Below, piece after piece: positions 8,939-19,651 of a stretch of 64,000 nucleotides of DNA. The stretch comes from CAJQQK01 sp963696075 (GTDB lineage: Bacteria > Pseudomonadota > Alphaproteobacteria > Rhizobiales > Hyphomicrobiaceae): NCBI GenBank assembly GCA_963696075.1, contig CAVOJD010000029.1, positions 496,001-560,000 on the forward strand, written 5' to 3'. Under the pieces are notes generated by a model. It saw only the letters and a list, made by a program, of their open reading frames with translations. It did not search any database and was not told where the DNA came from. Every line of letters begins with the position of its first letter. Positions within the stretch are counted from its first letter, which is position 1. The position numbers were made by a program, and so were the translations under genes.

Positions 8939-9628
8939 CTACCGGACCCGTGGCTGATGATCGACGACAAGCTCGCCGCCGCGCCGCGTCCGCACGACGA
9001 AGCGGTCCCCGTCACGGGTCTCGAAGACGGCCTGCTGCCCCACCGCCCGTCCGCGCGGCTTGACGCCGTTGATCTTGAGGCGCGCCGGCTGGCAGGCCGT
9101 ATGCTGCACTTCCGTGCGCGCACCAAGGACATGACGCTCCGAGCCGTGGATGTAGCGCAACGACTTTTGCGACGTGTTGCTGATCGTGAAGCGGTATTGC
9201 AGGGCGCGCGGACGCCCGAACAGCTGCACCGACAGGTAGCGGTGTTCAGCATCGGCCTTGGCGACCCCGATGCCGATCTCGGTCACGTACGGGTCGACCA
9301 TCGCGCGCCGGTGAGGCGGGGATTTTTTCCAGCCCTCGACGGCGCCACGGGCAAGGTCGCGTGAGCGAAACCCGCGCGAATCCATGTTCAGCGCCAGATT
9401 TTCCGAAACCCGGCAATGCTGGTATCCGGCCGCCTCGGTGCGATCGGCCGGCCGCCGCCCATCCGCCGTGTGCGAGAACTTGCCCGACCGCGCCAGATAG
9501 CGTGCAAACGCCCGCGCGGCTTCATCGAGCGTCCGGTTGCGCTGCAATTCACCAAGGTCCGACTTGCGCCGGAACTGGTTGGTGAACTCAACGATGGCCT
9601 GCTCAACTTGGGCGAGATCCGGCGTCAC
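8939..9628 (-). CDS. CAP (SCP/PR-1) domain protein
   Basis: The 229-residue protein has a CAP domain (about residues 10-145). The cavity residues are recognisable: His in KFSHTADGR, Glu in VSENLAL, and the final His in GWKKSPPHRRAM followed by the CAP-like VTEIGIGVA. Bacterial CAP proteins are usually secreted and their activity is poorly known. Here the GTG start at 9628 is the only good option before an in-frame stop near 9674, and no signal peptide is seen, which is odd for the family. A C-terminal extension of about 85 residues is unassigned. Confidence 0.8.
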   Translation of the reverse strand: MTPDLAQVEQAIVEFTNQFRRKSDLGELQRNRTLDEAARAFARYLARSGKFSHTADGRRPADRTEAAGYQHCRVSENLALNMDSRGFRSRDLARGAVEGWKKSPPHRRAMVDPYVTEIGIGVAKADAEHRYLSVQLFGRPRALQYRFTISNTSQKSLRYIHGSERHVLGARTEVQHTACQPARLKINGVKPRGRAVGQQAVFETRDGDRFVVRTRRGGELVVDHQPRVR

Positions 9629-9805
9629 GGGCGCGGCAATCCTGAAACCTGGACCCGCGCGCGGTGCGCACGGTTATGGGGTGATGCGATCCAAGGCAGG
9701 CAACATCGCGCGCTGCCTGCCTCGGAAAATGCCTTGAACCCGCATCCTGCCGCCGTCAAGCGGCAGAAATAGGGAGCCCGCTGCCAGACGCGGCATCAGG
9801 CTCTT

Positions 9806-10363
9806 TTATCGCGTCGGACCGGCTTGAAACGCAGGCCCGTGGTGGGAGTGGGTAGCCGTTGCCCGACGCGCTGCGCCGGCGGGGGTGTGCGTCCCGGCTT
9901 GCAGGCTCTCTTGTGCGCGCCGGGCAGCCTCCTTGAGGCCTTCCATGGTGCGCGCCTCGGCGCGACGGCGCCCGACGCATTTGTGAAAACGGATCCGCGG
10001 GCCGTTATCGATGTGGATGTGGTGCATCCCGCAGCTATAAGTCCCAACGCCACCACCGTGGACGCTCTTGAGCCAGTTGGCGACTTGGCGGTACTTGCCC
10101 CGCGGCGGTGCGAAGTCGACCGCGCGGCACGAGGCGTGAAAGCTTGCTTTGCCGGTGCCAGCGATCCGGGCGCCGCGCCGGTAGGTCGAAACGACCCTGA
10201 CGCTACCGAACTTCTGGCGGATTTGGTTGAGGCGGGATTTCAGCGCGCCTGGCAGGCATCTGACACCTGCGGCCTCGGCACTGTTGGAATGAAGGGGGGC
10301 TGCTGCAAATGAGATGAGAAGTGCGCAGCACATACAAATTGACAATCGCAGTACGCTGATCAC
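9806..10363 (-). CDS. YcbK-like M15 peptidase (D-Ala-D-Ala carboxypeptidase fold), secreted
   Basis: This is a secreted zinc peptidase-like protein. A signal peptide (VLRLSICMCCALLISFAAA) leads into the M15 core. The zinc ligands are visible as SFHASCRAVDF (His and Asp, S-x-H-x6-D) and CGMHHIHID (third His). The family acts on peptidoglycan stem peptides. A low-complexity tail of about 55 residues rich in Ala, Arg and His follows. GTG 10363 places the signal peptide at the N-terminus; the open frame could begin at 10435, which would add 24 residues. Activity is inferred from motifs only. Confidence 0.82.
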   Translation of the reverse strand: MISVLRLSICMCCALLISFAAAPLHSNSAEAAGVRCLPGALKSRLNQIRQKFGSVRVVSTYRRGARIAGTGKASFHASCRAVDFAPPRGKYRQVANWLKSVHGGGVGTYSCGMHHIHIDNGPRIRFHKCVGRRRAEARTMEGLKEAARRAQESLQAGTHTPAGAARRATATHSHHGPAFQAGPTR

Positions 10364-10651
10364 GAGTTCTGCCTTTCGGTTGTTGTAGACAGTCCTCCCC
10401 GCTAGGACGCGGCGGCCTCTTAGACCAACCGGCACCAGCCTGACTAGTGCGACAATCTGTCAAAACAAGCTAAAATTGCACTGGTTAGGGCGTTATCTGC
10501 AACTAGTGTGGCAAGTTGGCGCGGGGGGCGGCAGGCGTGAATCAGGCAGGTGGCGGGTGCTGGCGACACGGCCACGCTTTGACCATCAACACCACCGACA
10601 TGTGTCCTTTGCTCTCTTGAGCCGGACCGCAGCCTCAGCTAACGGGTGTGC

Positions 10652-12905
<2,254 letters not shown>

Positions 12906-12969
12906 CTATTCGCCGGTCGCTTTGATCGATGTCATCGCAGGGCGTGCGCAATCCGCGTAAGCTCATGCG

Positions 12970-14211
12970 ATGACCCAAGCCGAACCAAAGCCGCTGGCCG
13001 AAACGCGCCTGAACCGGACACTGACGCTGCCGTGGCTCGTGTTCTACGGGCTGGGCGTCACGGTTGGCGCCGGGATCTTCGCACTCATCGGCGAGGTCGT
13101 CGGCCTCGCCGGCACCGCCGCGCCGGCAGCCTTCCTGGTCGCCGGCATCATCGCCGGCGTTACCGGCATTTCCTATACGCTCCTGGTCCGCGTCTATCCT
13201 GTCGCCGGTGGCGAGGCGATCTTCGTCTCGCGCGGCATCGGCCCACGCGCCGGCAGCCTCGTCGGCTTTGGGGTTGCGGTGACGGGGATTGTGTCGAGCG
13301 CCACCATCGCGCTCGCCTTTTCCGGCTATGCCAGCACGCTGATCGGCCTGCCGCAGTGGGTGTTTGTCAGCACGATCGTGGTCCTCCTGACCGTGATTGC
13401 CTGGTGGGGGGTGCGCGAAAGCGTGATCTTTGCCGCGGTCATCACCATTCTCGAGGTCGGCACCCTCCTCGTCATCGTCGCGTTCGGGTTTCCGCTTCTC
13501 GGCAAACTCCCGCCGCTCGCCGAACTGGCCGGCTTTTCAGGTGGTCTCGCCAGTCTCACCCCCGTTCTCTCGGCCGCCGTCATCGCCTTCTTCGCGTTCA
13601 TCGGCTTCGAGGACATCGTCAACATGGCCGAAGAAACCGTCGATGCCAGCGCCACCGCGCCGGCGGCGATCGTGTGGACCCTGATGCTGACGGTCGTCAT
13701 CTACGTCGCACTCGCTCTCATCGCCGTCGCCCTGCCGGACCGCGCAGCCCTGGTCGCATCCGAGGCGCCGATGGCGGTCCTGTTCAACCAGGTGACCGGC
13801 TTCGACGGCGACCCGATTTCCGTGTTGGCCGCCATCGCCATGGTGAATGGCATTCTCGTCCAGATCGTCATGAGTGCGCGCATCCTCTACGGCATGGCCG
13901 GAGAGGGATTGATCCCGGCTTGGTTTGGCGTCGTCGATCAACGCCGCCGCACCCCGGCCCGCGCGACGTTCGTGGTGGCCGCCATCATTCTCGTCCTCGC
14001 GCTGACCTTGCCCCTGGTCCATCTGGCCGAGATGACGAGCCTCATCATCCTCGCCGTCTTCACCGTGGTGAACGTGGCCCTCTTCCGTCTCGGCGCGCAT
14101 CACGCGGACGAGAAACTCCGCCGCTGGCGTTATTGGGGCGTTCTCGGAGCACTCCTTGCAGGCTCGATTCTTCTCTTCCAGCTTGCAAGCCGCGCCGGTC
14201 TCCTCGGTTGA
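12970..14211 (+). CDS. APC-superfamily amino acid permease
   Basis: This is a 413-residue inner-membrane transporter with about twelve hydrophobic segments, predicted to move amino acids or related amines with protons. The first helix carries the broken-helix motif GLGVTVGAGIFALIGEV typical of APC permeases, and TM6 contains FFAFIGFEDIVNMAEE. The substrate cannot be read from the sequence. It stands alone, 65 bp after parC and about 100 bp before the CoA-transferase, with no shared regulatory signal visible. Confidence 0.9.
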   Translation: MTQAEPKPLAETRLNRTLTLPWLVFYGLGVTVGAGIFALIGEVVGLAGTAAPAAFLVAGIIAGVTGISYTLLVRVYPVAGGEAIFVSRGIGPRAGSLVGFGVAVTGIVSSATIALAFSGYASTLIGLPQWVFVSTIVVLLTVIAWWGVRESVIFAAVITILEVGTLLVIVAFGFPLLGKLPPLAELAGFSGGLASLTPVLSAAVIAFFAFIGFEDIVNMAEETVDASATAPAAIVWTLMLTVVIYVALALIAVALPDRAALVASEAPMAVLFNQVTGFDGDPISVLAAIAMVNGILVQIVMSARILYGMAGEGLIPAWFGVVDQRRRTPARATFVVAAIILVLALTLPLVHLAEMTSLIILAVFTVVNVALFRLGAHHADEKLRRWRYWGVLGALLAGSILLFQLASRAGLLG

Positions 14212-14312
14212 TCCGATCCCCCATACGGTAAATCAGCCCGCGCGATTGACGTGGGATTTGAGGCGCGCTCTCCTGCGGGCAATGAAAACAATGATCGTGG
14301 GAGGTCACCGCC

Positions 14313-15545
14313 ATGCCAGGCATTCTGGAGGGCATGCGCGTCGTTGAAGGATCAGCCTTCGTCGCCATTCCGCTCGCGGGCATGACGCTTGCTCAGATGG
14401 GCGCCGACGTGATCCGCTTCGACCGTCTCGAGGGCGGGCTGGATGCCGCGCGCTGGCCGGTCACATCAAACGGCCAGAGCCTGTTCTGGGCAGGCCTCAA
14501 CAAGCAAAAGCGTTCGATCGCGATTGACATGAAGTCGCCGCGTGGCCGCGAACTCATCACCCAGATCATCTGTGCGCCCGGCGATGATGCGGGCCTGTTC
14601 CTCACCAACCTGCGCGTGCGCGGATGGATGGATTACGCAACGCTCAGCCAGCACCGCGCTGATCTCGTCATGGTCTCCCTGCTCGGCGACCGGCTGGGCC
14701 GTCCCGCCGTCGACTACACCGTCAACCCGGCGATCGGCTTTCCCCATGCAACCGGGCCGGAAGGCAGTCGTGATCCCGTCGCCCACGTCCTGCCCGCCTG
14801 GGACTGCATCGCCGGCAACATGGCGGTGTCGGCATTGCTCGCAGCCGAACGCCACCGCCTGCGAACCGGCAAGGGCCAATCGGTCGACCTGGCCCTGAAA
14901 GACGTCGCCGCCGCCATGCTCGGCAACCTCGGCATTATCGCAGAAGTCGAGGTCAACGGCACCGACCGCGCCAAGGTCGGCAACGCGCTCTACGGCGCCT
15001 ATGGCCAGGACTTCCTGTGTGAAGACGGCCGCCGCGTTATGGTGGTGGCCCTGACCGACCGCCAATGGCGTGGCCTCGTCAAGGTCACGGGATTTGGTGA
15101 GAAACTTGGCGCGCTCGCACAACGCCTGGGCCTCGACCTCGATCGCGAAGGCGACCGCTGGCAGGCGCGCCATGCCATCACGGAAATCCTCGCGCCCTGG
15201 TTCAAGGCGCGCACGATCGCCGACTTCGGGGCCGACTTCGACAAGGCCGGCGTGACCTGGTCCGAATTCCGCTCGTTCGCCGGCGCGTTGGCCAAAGACG
15301 CTGACTTCTCGCTCGAAAATCCAATGTTTGAGGACATCGACCAACCGGGTATCGGCCGTTATCGCGTGCCGGGCTCGCCGTTTGCATTCTCGTCAGCCGA
15401 GCGCCTTCCGCCCGCGCCCGCACCCGCCCTTGGCCAGCACACCGAAGAGATCCTGGCCGATGTCGCCCGCCTGAGTGGCGGAGAAATCGCGCAGCTGTTC
15501 GATGATGGGATCGTCAGTGGACCCAAGGTGGCGGGTGGTGCCTGA
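14313..15545 (+). CDS. CaiB/BaiF family CoA-transferase (class III)
   Basis: This is a class III CoA-transferase of 410 residues. The N-terminal Rossmann-like region reads GMRVVEGSAFVAIPLAGMTLAQMGADVIRFD, then GLNKQKRSIAIDMKSPRG. The expected Asp nucleophile lies in HVLPAWDCIAGNMAV (about residue 161). The opening resembles mesaconyl-CoA C1-C4 CoA transferase (Mct, 2-methylfumaryl-CoA isomerase) more than formyl- or carnitine-CoA transferases, but that is from memory of the family. Its last 32 bases overlap, tail to tail, with bpt. The substrate is unproven. Confidence 0.85.
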   Translation: MPGILEGMRVVEGSAFVAIPLAGMTLAQMGADVIRFDRLEGGLDAARWPVTSNGQSLFWAGLNKQKRSIAIDMKSPRGRELITQIICAPGDDAGLFLTNLRVRGWMDYATLSQHRADLVMVSLLGDRLGRPAVDYTVNPAIGFPHATGPEGSRDPVAHVLPAWDCIAGNMAVSALLAAERHRLRTGKGQSVDLALKDVAAAMLGNLGIIAEVEVNGTDRAKVGNALYGAYGQDFLCEDGRRVMVVALTDRQWRGLVKVTGFGEKLGALAQRLGLDLDREGDRWQARHAITEILAPWFKARTIADFGADFDKAGVTWSEFRSFAGALAKDADFSLENPMFEDIDQPGIGRYRVPGSPFAFSSAERLPPAPAPALGQHTEEILADVARLSGGEIAQLFDDGIVSGPKVAGGA

Positions 15546-16353
15546 AGCGGGATGAACCGCGCCGGCAAAACGGCCATGCGCTCAGGTGATCGCGTGAGAC
15601 GGCCTCAAGCGCGCGTTCCCAGCCGTTGGGACCGAGCCGCTCCTGCGGCTTGAACCGCGTCTTGTAGCGCATCTTGCGGCTGCCCGCGATCCAGTAGCCG
15701 AGGTAGACATACGGCAGGCCGAGCTGGCGGGCATAGTCGATGTGGTCGAGAATGATATGGCTACCGAGACTGCGCCGGGCATCGGCCGCATCAAAGAAGC
15801 TGTAGACCATCGACACCCCGTCCGAGAGCTGATCGCACAGCGCGACACCGACGAGTGCACCATCGCGTTCGCCCTGAGGCCCCCGGTCGAGCGGCGGACG
15901 AACCCGATATTCGGTGACAAAGGTGTCGACGACGGTGTCTTCGATCATCTGCGCGTAATCGAGAACCGACATGTCCGCCATGCCGCCTTCGCCGTGCCGC
16001 GCATCGATGTAGTCGCGAAACAGCGCGTATTGCTCCGCCGTCGGCTGCGGCGCCTTGCGGACGCTTTGCAGGTCGCGGTTGGCAGCGACCACGCGCCGGA
16101 GATTGCGGGACGGCTCGAATTCATCGACGACGACGCGCACCGAGACGCACGCCTGGCAGCCTTCGCAGTAAGGCGTATAGGCAATGTTCTGGCTGCGCCG
16201 GAAGCCGCCCTTCAGGAGGTTGTCGATGAGGGCGGGTTGCTTCTCGTGGGTGAGGTGCGTGAACAACTTGCGTTCCAGCCGGCCGGCCAGATACGGGCAG
16301 GGCTGTGCGGATGTCACGTAGAACTCAGGAAAGTTCTTCTGCTGTTCGGTCAT
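15514..16353 (-). CDS. bpt: aspartate/glutamate leucyltransferase (Bpt/ATE family)
   Basis: Bpt transfers leucine from Leu-tRNA to proteins with N-terminal Asp or Glu, marking them for ClpAP degradation (bacterial N-end rule). The N-terminal Cys-rich motif is present: PCPYLAGR, then YCEGCQACVSVRV. The GNAT-like half contains YSFFDAADARRSLGSHIILDHI and YLGYWIAGSRKMRYKTRFKP. ATG 16353 gives MTEQQKNFPEFYVT, the usual opening. The 279-residue length is longer than typical because of an Arg/Pro-rich tail that runs 32 bp into the end of the convergent CoA-transferase gene. Confidence 0.93.
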   Translation of the reverse strand: MTEQQKNFPEFYVTSAQPCPYLAGRLERKLFTHLTHEKQPALIDNLLKGGFRRSQNIAYTPYCEGCQACVSVRVVVDEFEPSRNLRRVVAANRDLQSVRKAPQPTAEQYALFRDYIDARHGEGGMADMSVLDYAQMIEDTVVDTFVTEYRVRPPLDRGPQGERDGALVGVALCDQLSDGVSMVYSFFDAADARRSLGSHIILDHIDYARQLGLPYVYLGYWIAGSRKMRYKTRFKPQERLGPNGWERALEAVSRDHLSAWPFCRRGSSRFRHHPPPWVH

Positions 16354-16518
16354 CTCACACGTCGTCCTTGAGCCGCCCTGGCGCGCACCACAAATGGCGG
16401 GTGCCGAAGCTCGTAACACCCGTATCTCAAATATATGATAACGAGATGGTTAGAATGCGGTTCCAATTCCAGGGGCGCAAGCGCATTCGTCCTTGTGGCG
16501 GCGCGTTTCATGCCGGCC

Positions 16519-17583
16519 TCAGACCTTCACGCCGCCGTCTTTCATCAGCCGCGCCGCCCGTGGTGCAAAGTAGGTGAGCACGCCCGAAGCTCCGGCACGC
16601 TTGAAGCCGGTCAGGCTCTCGATGACGACCCGGTCCCCATCGATCCAGCCATTCCGCGCAGCCCCCTCCAGCATCGCGTACTCGCCCGACACCTGATACG
16701 CGAACGTCGGCACCTGGAACGTGTCGGAGACCCGGCGGATGACGTCGAGATAGGGCATCCCGGGTTTCACCATCACCATATCGGCGCCCTCGGCAAGATC
16801 GAGCGCGACCTCGTGCAGGGCTTCATCCGTGTTGGCGGGGTTCATCTGATAGGTCCGCTTGTCGCCCCTGAGCGCACCCGACGATCCGATCGCATCACGG
16901 AACGGTCCATAGAAGGCCGACGCATACTTCGCCGCGTAGGACATGATCAGGACATGCTCGTAGCCGCCCCGGTCAAGCGCCTGCCGGATGGCGCCGACGC
17001 GCCCGTCCATCATGTCTGATGGGGCAATCACGGTGCAGCCCGCCTCCGCCTGCACCAGCGTTTGGCGCACCAGCGCATCAAGCGTCAGATCGTTGACGAT
17101 GCGCTCGCCGTCCATCAGCCCGTCATGGCCGTGGCTCGTATAAGGGTCGAGCGCGACATCGCACACAATGCCGATGTCGTAGCCGCCATCCCGGATCGCC
17201 CGCACCGCGCGGCAAACGAGATTTTCCGGGTTGAAGGCCTCCGCCGCGTCTTCCGTGCGCTTGTCGTTGGCGGTGTTCGGAAAAATCGCGACCGCCGGAA
17301 TATCAAGCGCGAGGGCTTCCTCGATCGCCGGTCCGACAAGGTCGACCGAGAGGCGATCGACGCCGGGCATCGAGGAAACGGGTTGGCGCACGTTCTCGCC
17401 ATCCGTGACGAAGATCGGCCAGATCAGGTCGGCCGGTGTCAGGACGTTCTCCGCCACCATGCGCCGCGACCATTCCGTTTGCCGGTTGCGCCGCATTCTG
17501 ACGGTCGGAAACGCCCGTTGGCCGTGGCTTGCGCGCGCAGAAGTCGAGCCGTTGAAGTCGGCGGGAGAACGAAATTCATTCAT
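16519..17583 (-). CDS. hemB: delta-aminolevulinic acid dehydratase (porphobilinogen synthase)
   Basis: HemB condenses two 5-aminolevulinate molecules into porphobilinogen for heme and other tetrapyrroles. The 354-residue protein has RMRRNRQTEWSRRMV near the N-terminus and LDPYTSHGHDG (about 147-157). The Schiff-base lysines are in MSYAAKYASAFYGPFRDA and MVMVKPGMPYLDVI. The metal site lacks the three-Cys zinc cluster, so it should be a Mg-type enzyme. The N-terminus has about 25 extra residues compared with E. coli. It is divergent from a small membrane protein gene, 195 bp away. Confidence 0.95.
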   Translation of the reverse strand: MNEFRSPADFNGSTSARASHGQRAFPTVRMRRNRQTEWSRRMVAENVLTPADLIWPIFVTDGENVRQPVSSMPGVDRLSVDLVGPAIEEALALDIPAVAIFPNTANDKRTEDAAEAFNPENLVCRAVRAIRDGGYDIGIVCDVALDPYTSHGHDGLMDGERIVNDLTLDALVRQTLVQAEAGCTVIAPSDMMDGRVGAIRQALDRGGYEHVLIMSYAAKYASAFYGPFRDAIGSSGALRGDKRTYQMNPANTDEALHEVALDLAEGADMVMVKPGMPYLDVIRRVSDTFQVPTFAYQVSGEYAMLEGAARNGWIDGDRVVIESLTGFKRAGASGVLTYFAPRAARLMKDGGVKV

Positions 17584-17718
17584 GAGGGCGTGTCCGTTGT
17601 CGTGTCTCTAGACGTGCCAGATCAGGCGTGTCTCGACGAGCACTATAACAGGCTGCGCCTAGCAATAAAGTGAGGTTGCGCGACACCGGTTTGCATCGAT
17701 TTCCAAATCGGAGCGTGC

Positions 17719-17727
17719 TTATCCACA
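17719..17727 (+). promoter_or_regulatory. isolated DnaA box match
   Basis: TTATCCACA matches the DnaA box consensus exactly and lies in the intergenic region between the divergent hemB and the small membrane protein gene. It has no cluster or AT-rich unwinding element nearby, so it is not an origin. It could be a transcriptional DnaA site or chance. Confidence 0.3.
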
Positions 17728-17778
17728 GCGAATCAGAGAAAAGATCCTCAACGAAAACGAATAAACGAGGAGTTCGCT

Positions 17779-18021
17779 ATGTTCCTCGGTTTGTTGCTGA
17801 TTGTTGGTCTGATTGGCCTTATGGGCGCCTCTCTGGCGCTGACGATGACAGCAGTCCTTGTGCTGACGGTCGTGACGGGCCTCTGCGGAATCTCCAGCAC
17901 GGTTGACAGTTCCCGCATGATGCTGGGCATCAAATCAATCAATTCGTGGGCGCCGGCCCTGATTGGTGCGCTGACGGCAGTGGGTGTCTCTTTGGGCGCC
18001 GGTTGGCTGCCCGGATTGTAA
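17779..18021 (+). CDS. small hydrophobic membrane protein (80 aa), unknown function
   Basis: An 80-residue protein with two or three membrane segments: residues 1-36 (MFLGLLLIVGLIGLMGASLA and onward) and about 54-78 (ALIGALTAVGVSLGAGWLPG). A polar loop between them reads SSTVDSSRMMLGIKSIN. The start has a strong GAGGAG ribosome binding site, supporting real expression. No family is recognised. It stands alone between hemB and the triple-repeat secreted protein, both on the other strand. Confidence 0.65.
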   Translation: MFLGLLLIVGLIGLMGASLALTMTAVLVLTVVTGLCGISSTVDSSRMMLGIKSINSWAPALIGALTAVGVSLGAGWLPGL

Positions 18022-18163
18022 GTTTCCTCTTTGCAGGCAACGTGCGGCGGCACGCCCGTTCCGCACTCCGAAGCACAACAGGCACGCCACAGCCGTTTCG
18101 TTCAGTGGCGTGCCCGATGCGTCATCAGACGGCGGTGTGCCGAGGAAGGGGCCGGCGTGCGGC

Positions 18164-19075
18164 TCAGCCTTCGGCACCGTAATACACACGCAACACCTCG
18201 CGGGTGCTGTGTTCACAGATCCAAGGCGCCTGCGCACCCTGCACATCGACGCGGACGTTCAGATGGGTTTCGCCGCGTCTGATATCTCGAATAGTCGCCG
18301 TCCGCGCGCCGACTTGACGCTCAACCGCACGCACGCAGTCACGCCGCACCTGCGCCATCTGTCCATTGTTGCCATCCGGGCGTGCGGGTGCGCTGGCGCC
18401 ACCCTCATCCGCGACCGACCCATAGTAGCTGTAGCGCCCGTCATGAATGCCCCCGCGCCGGTCGAATTCACATGTAAAGTGGATGCGCTGGCGCGCGCCA
18501 TTGCGCCAGACCACGACGCCGTCGCCATCGAGCGTGCGATGATGGAGATGAGCATTCCTGATCGCGATATCCTGCACGGGGCGATGGCCGACATGGAGAT
18601 GGCGGCGTAACTCATGCTGGCAGGCATTTCTCAGGTAAGCCTCATCCTGAAACGGACTGTCGGGGCCGGCGTGGGCTGGATGGCGTTGGCCGCGCTCGCC
18701 CTCTTCCGCCGCCCGCTCGAGTGAACTCGCAATGCCGCCAAGAACGGCGCCAAGGATGCCCTTGCCGATCGCTTCCGCAGCCGCCCGGGCGTTGTCGACA
18801 CGAAGGCTCACGACCTCGCGGTGATGAATGACGCAGACGAACGTCGGGTCGCTCGCGTTTTCGAGATTGATCTTGCCGTGAATTTCGAAACTGCCACGCG
18901 CCTCGTGACGCACGGAAACATCGTGAACCTGCCGGGGGCGATAGTGATAGGAACGCTGCAGGTGGCGTTCGCAATCACGAATGGCGTCGCGCTGGGAATA
19001 GGCCTGTGCCGCCGTGGGAAGCGCGAAGCAAAGTGCTGCACAAAGCGGCGGTATCAACGAATACGAAAAACGCAT
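18164..19075 (-). CDS. secreted protein with three divergent Cys-paired repeats, unknown function
   Basis: A 303-residue exported protein of unrecognised family. ATG 19075 has GAGGAG upstream and gives a clean signal peptide (residues 1-24, ending TAAQA); the longer open frame is unlikely. The mature part contains three similar units, each starting with an RxxC-type helix and closing with a Cys: C35-C81 (IRDCERHLQ ... FVCVI), C152-C202 (RNACQHELR ... FTCEF) and C247-C287 (RRDCVRAVE ... WICEH). Between units 1 and 2 is a Gly/Ala hydrophobic stretch (IGKGILGAVLGGIASSLE). Each Cys pair is probably a disulfide. It has no operon partners. Confidence 0.72.
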   Translation of the reverse strand: MRFSYSLIPPLCAALCFALPTAAQAYSQRDAIRDCERHLQRSYHYRPRQVHDVSVRHEARGSFEIHGKINLENASDPTFVCVIHHREVVSLRVDNARAAAEAIGKGILGAVLGGIASSLERAAEEGERGQRHPAHAGPDSPFQDEAYLRNACQHELRRHLHVGHRPVQDIAIRNAHLHHRTLDGDGVVVWRNGARQRIHFTCEFDRRGGIHDGRYSYYGSVADEGGASAPARPDGNNGQMAQVRRDCVRAVERQVGARTATIRDIRRGETHLNVRVDVQGAQAPWICEHSTREVLRVYYGAEG

Positions 19076-19651
19076 GATGTCTCCTCGTGAATGGTCCGGC
19101 CGCCGGCGACGGCCGCGCGTCAGCGTGTCTGGTTGTTCAGTGACGACAATCGGCAACAGGAGTGCATGAACAACTAAACGGACGTTCAAACGCCAATCAA
19201 GCCTGAACATGATGGTGGCAAGCCCCCGGCCACCGCCGCGCGATCCGACCTGCGGTCGACCCGGTCAAGCCGCGAAAAACCGCTGGCGCAGGCGCGCCCA
19301 CTGATGCTGTTCCGATCGTCGGGACCAGGCAACGACGGTGATCGATTCCATTGGACGTGGGGCCTGTCAACGCGAAGCACGGACAGTCCGTGAACCTGCG
19401 TATTGTCAAAATCGGCCTGGCTGATGCGCGCCGCCGCGCCTCCAAACGCGCCGTGCGTAACCGCGAAAGCTCTGAAAAAAACACCCAAACCACGTTCCGG
19501 AAAACCGTGCCCAAAAACAACCGCGGTCTGGCTCTGAAAGCGGCGCTGGAACATCGGACTTTTCTCGCGCCCACGCACTCGGAAGTCGTTGCCCACCATC
19601 CCCGCGACACTTAGATCCGATCCCTTCAGGGTCATTGCAGCGGGACGTGTC
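19076..19651 (+). other. 576-bp intergenic region, no convincing gene
   Basis: This region separates the triple-repeat protein from the YeeE-like transporter. An 87-codon basic frame (19351-19614, TTG start, no ribosome binding site) is present, but its composition looks like read-through of non-coding DNA. The region has more A/G runs than neighbouring genes near 19470-19520. No repeats, terminators or known RNA structures were recognised. Confidence 0.4.

Noticed and set aside
17719..17727. Possible replication origin at the DnaA box
   Set aside because: A single box without clustered boxes or an AT-rich unwinding region does not make an origin.
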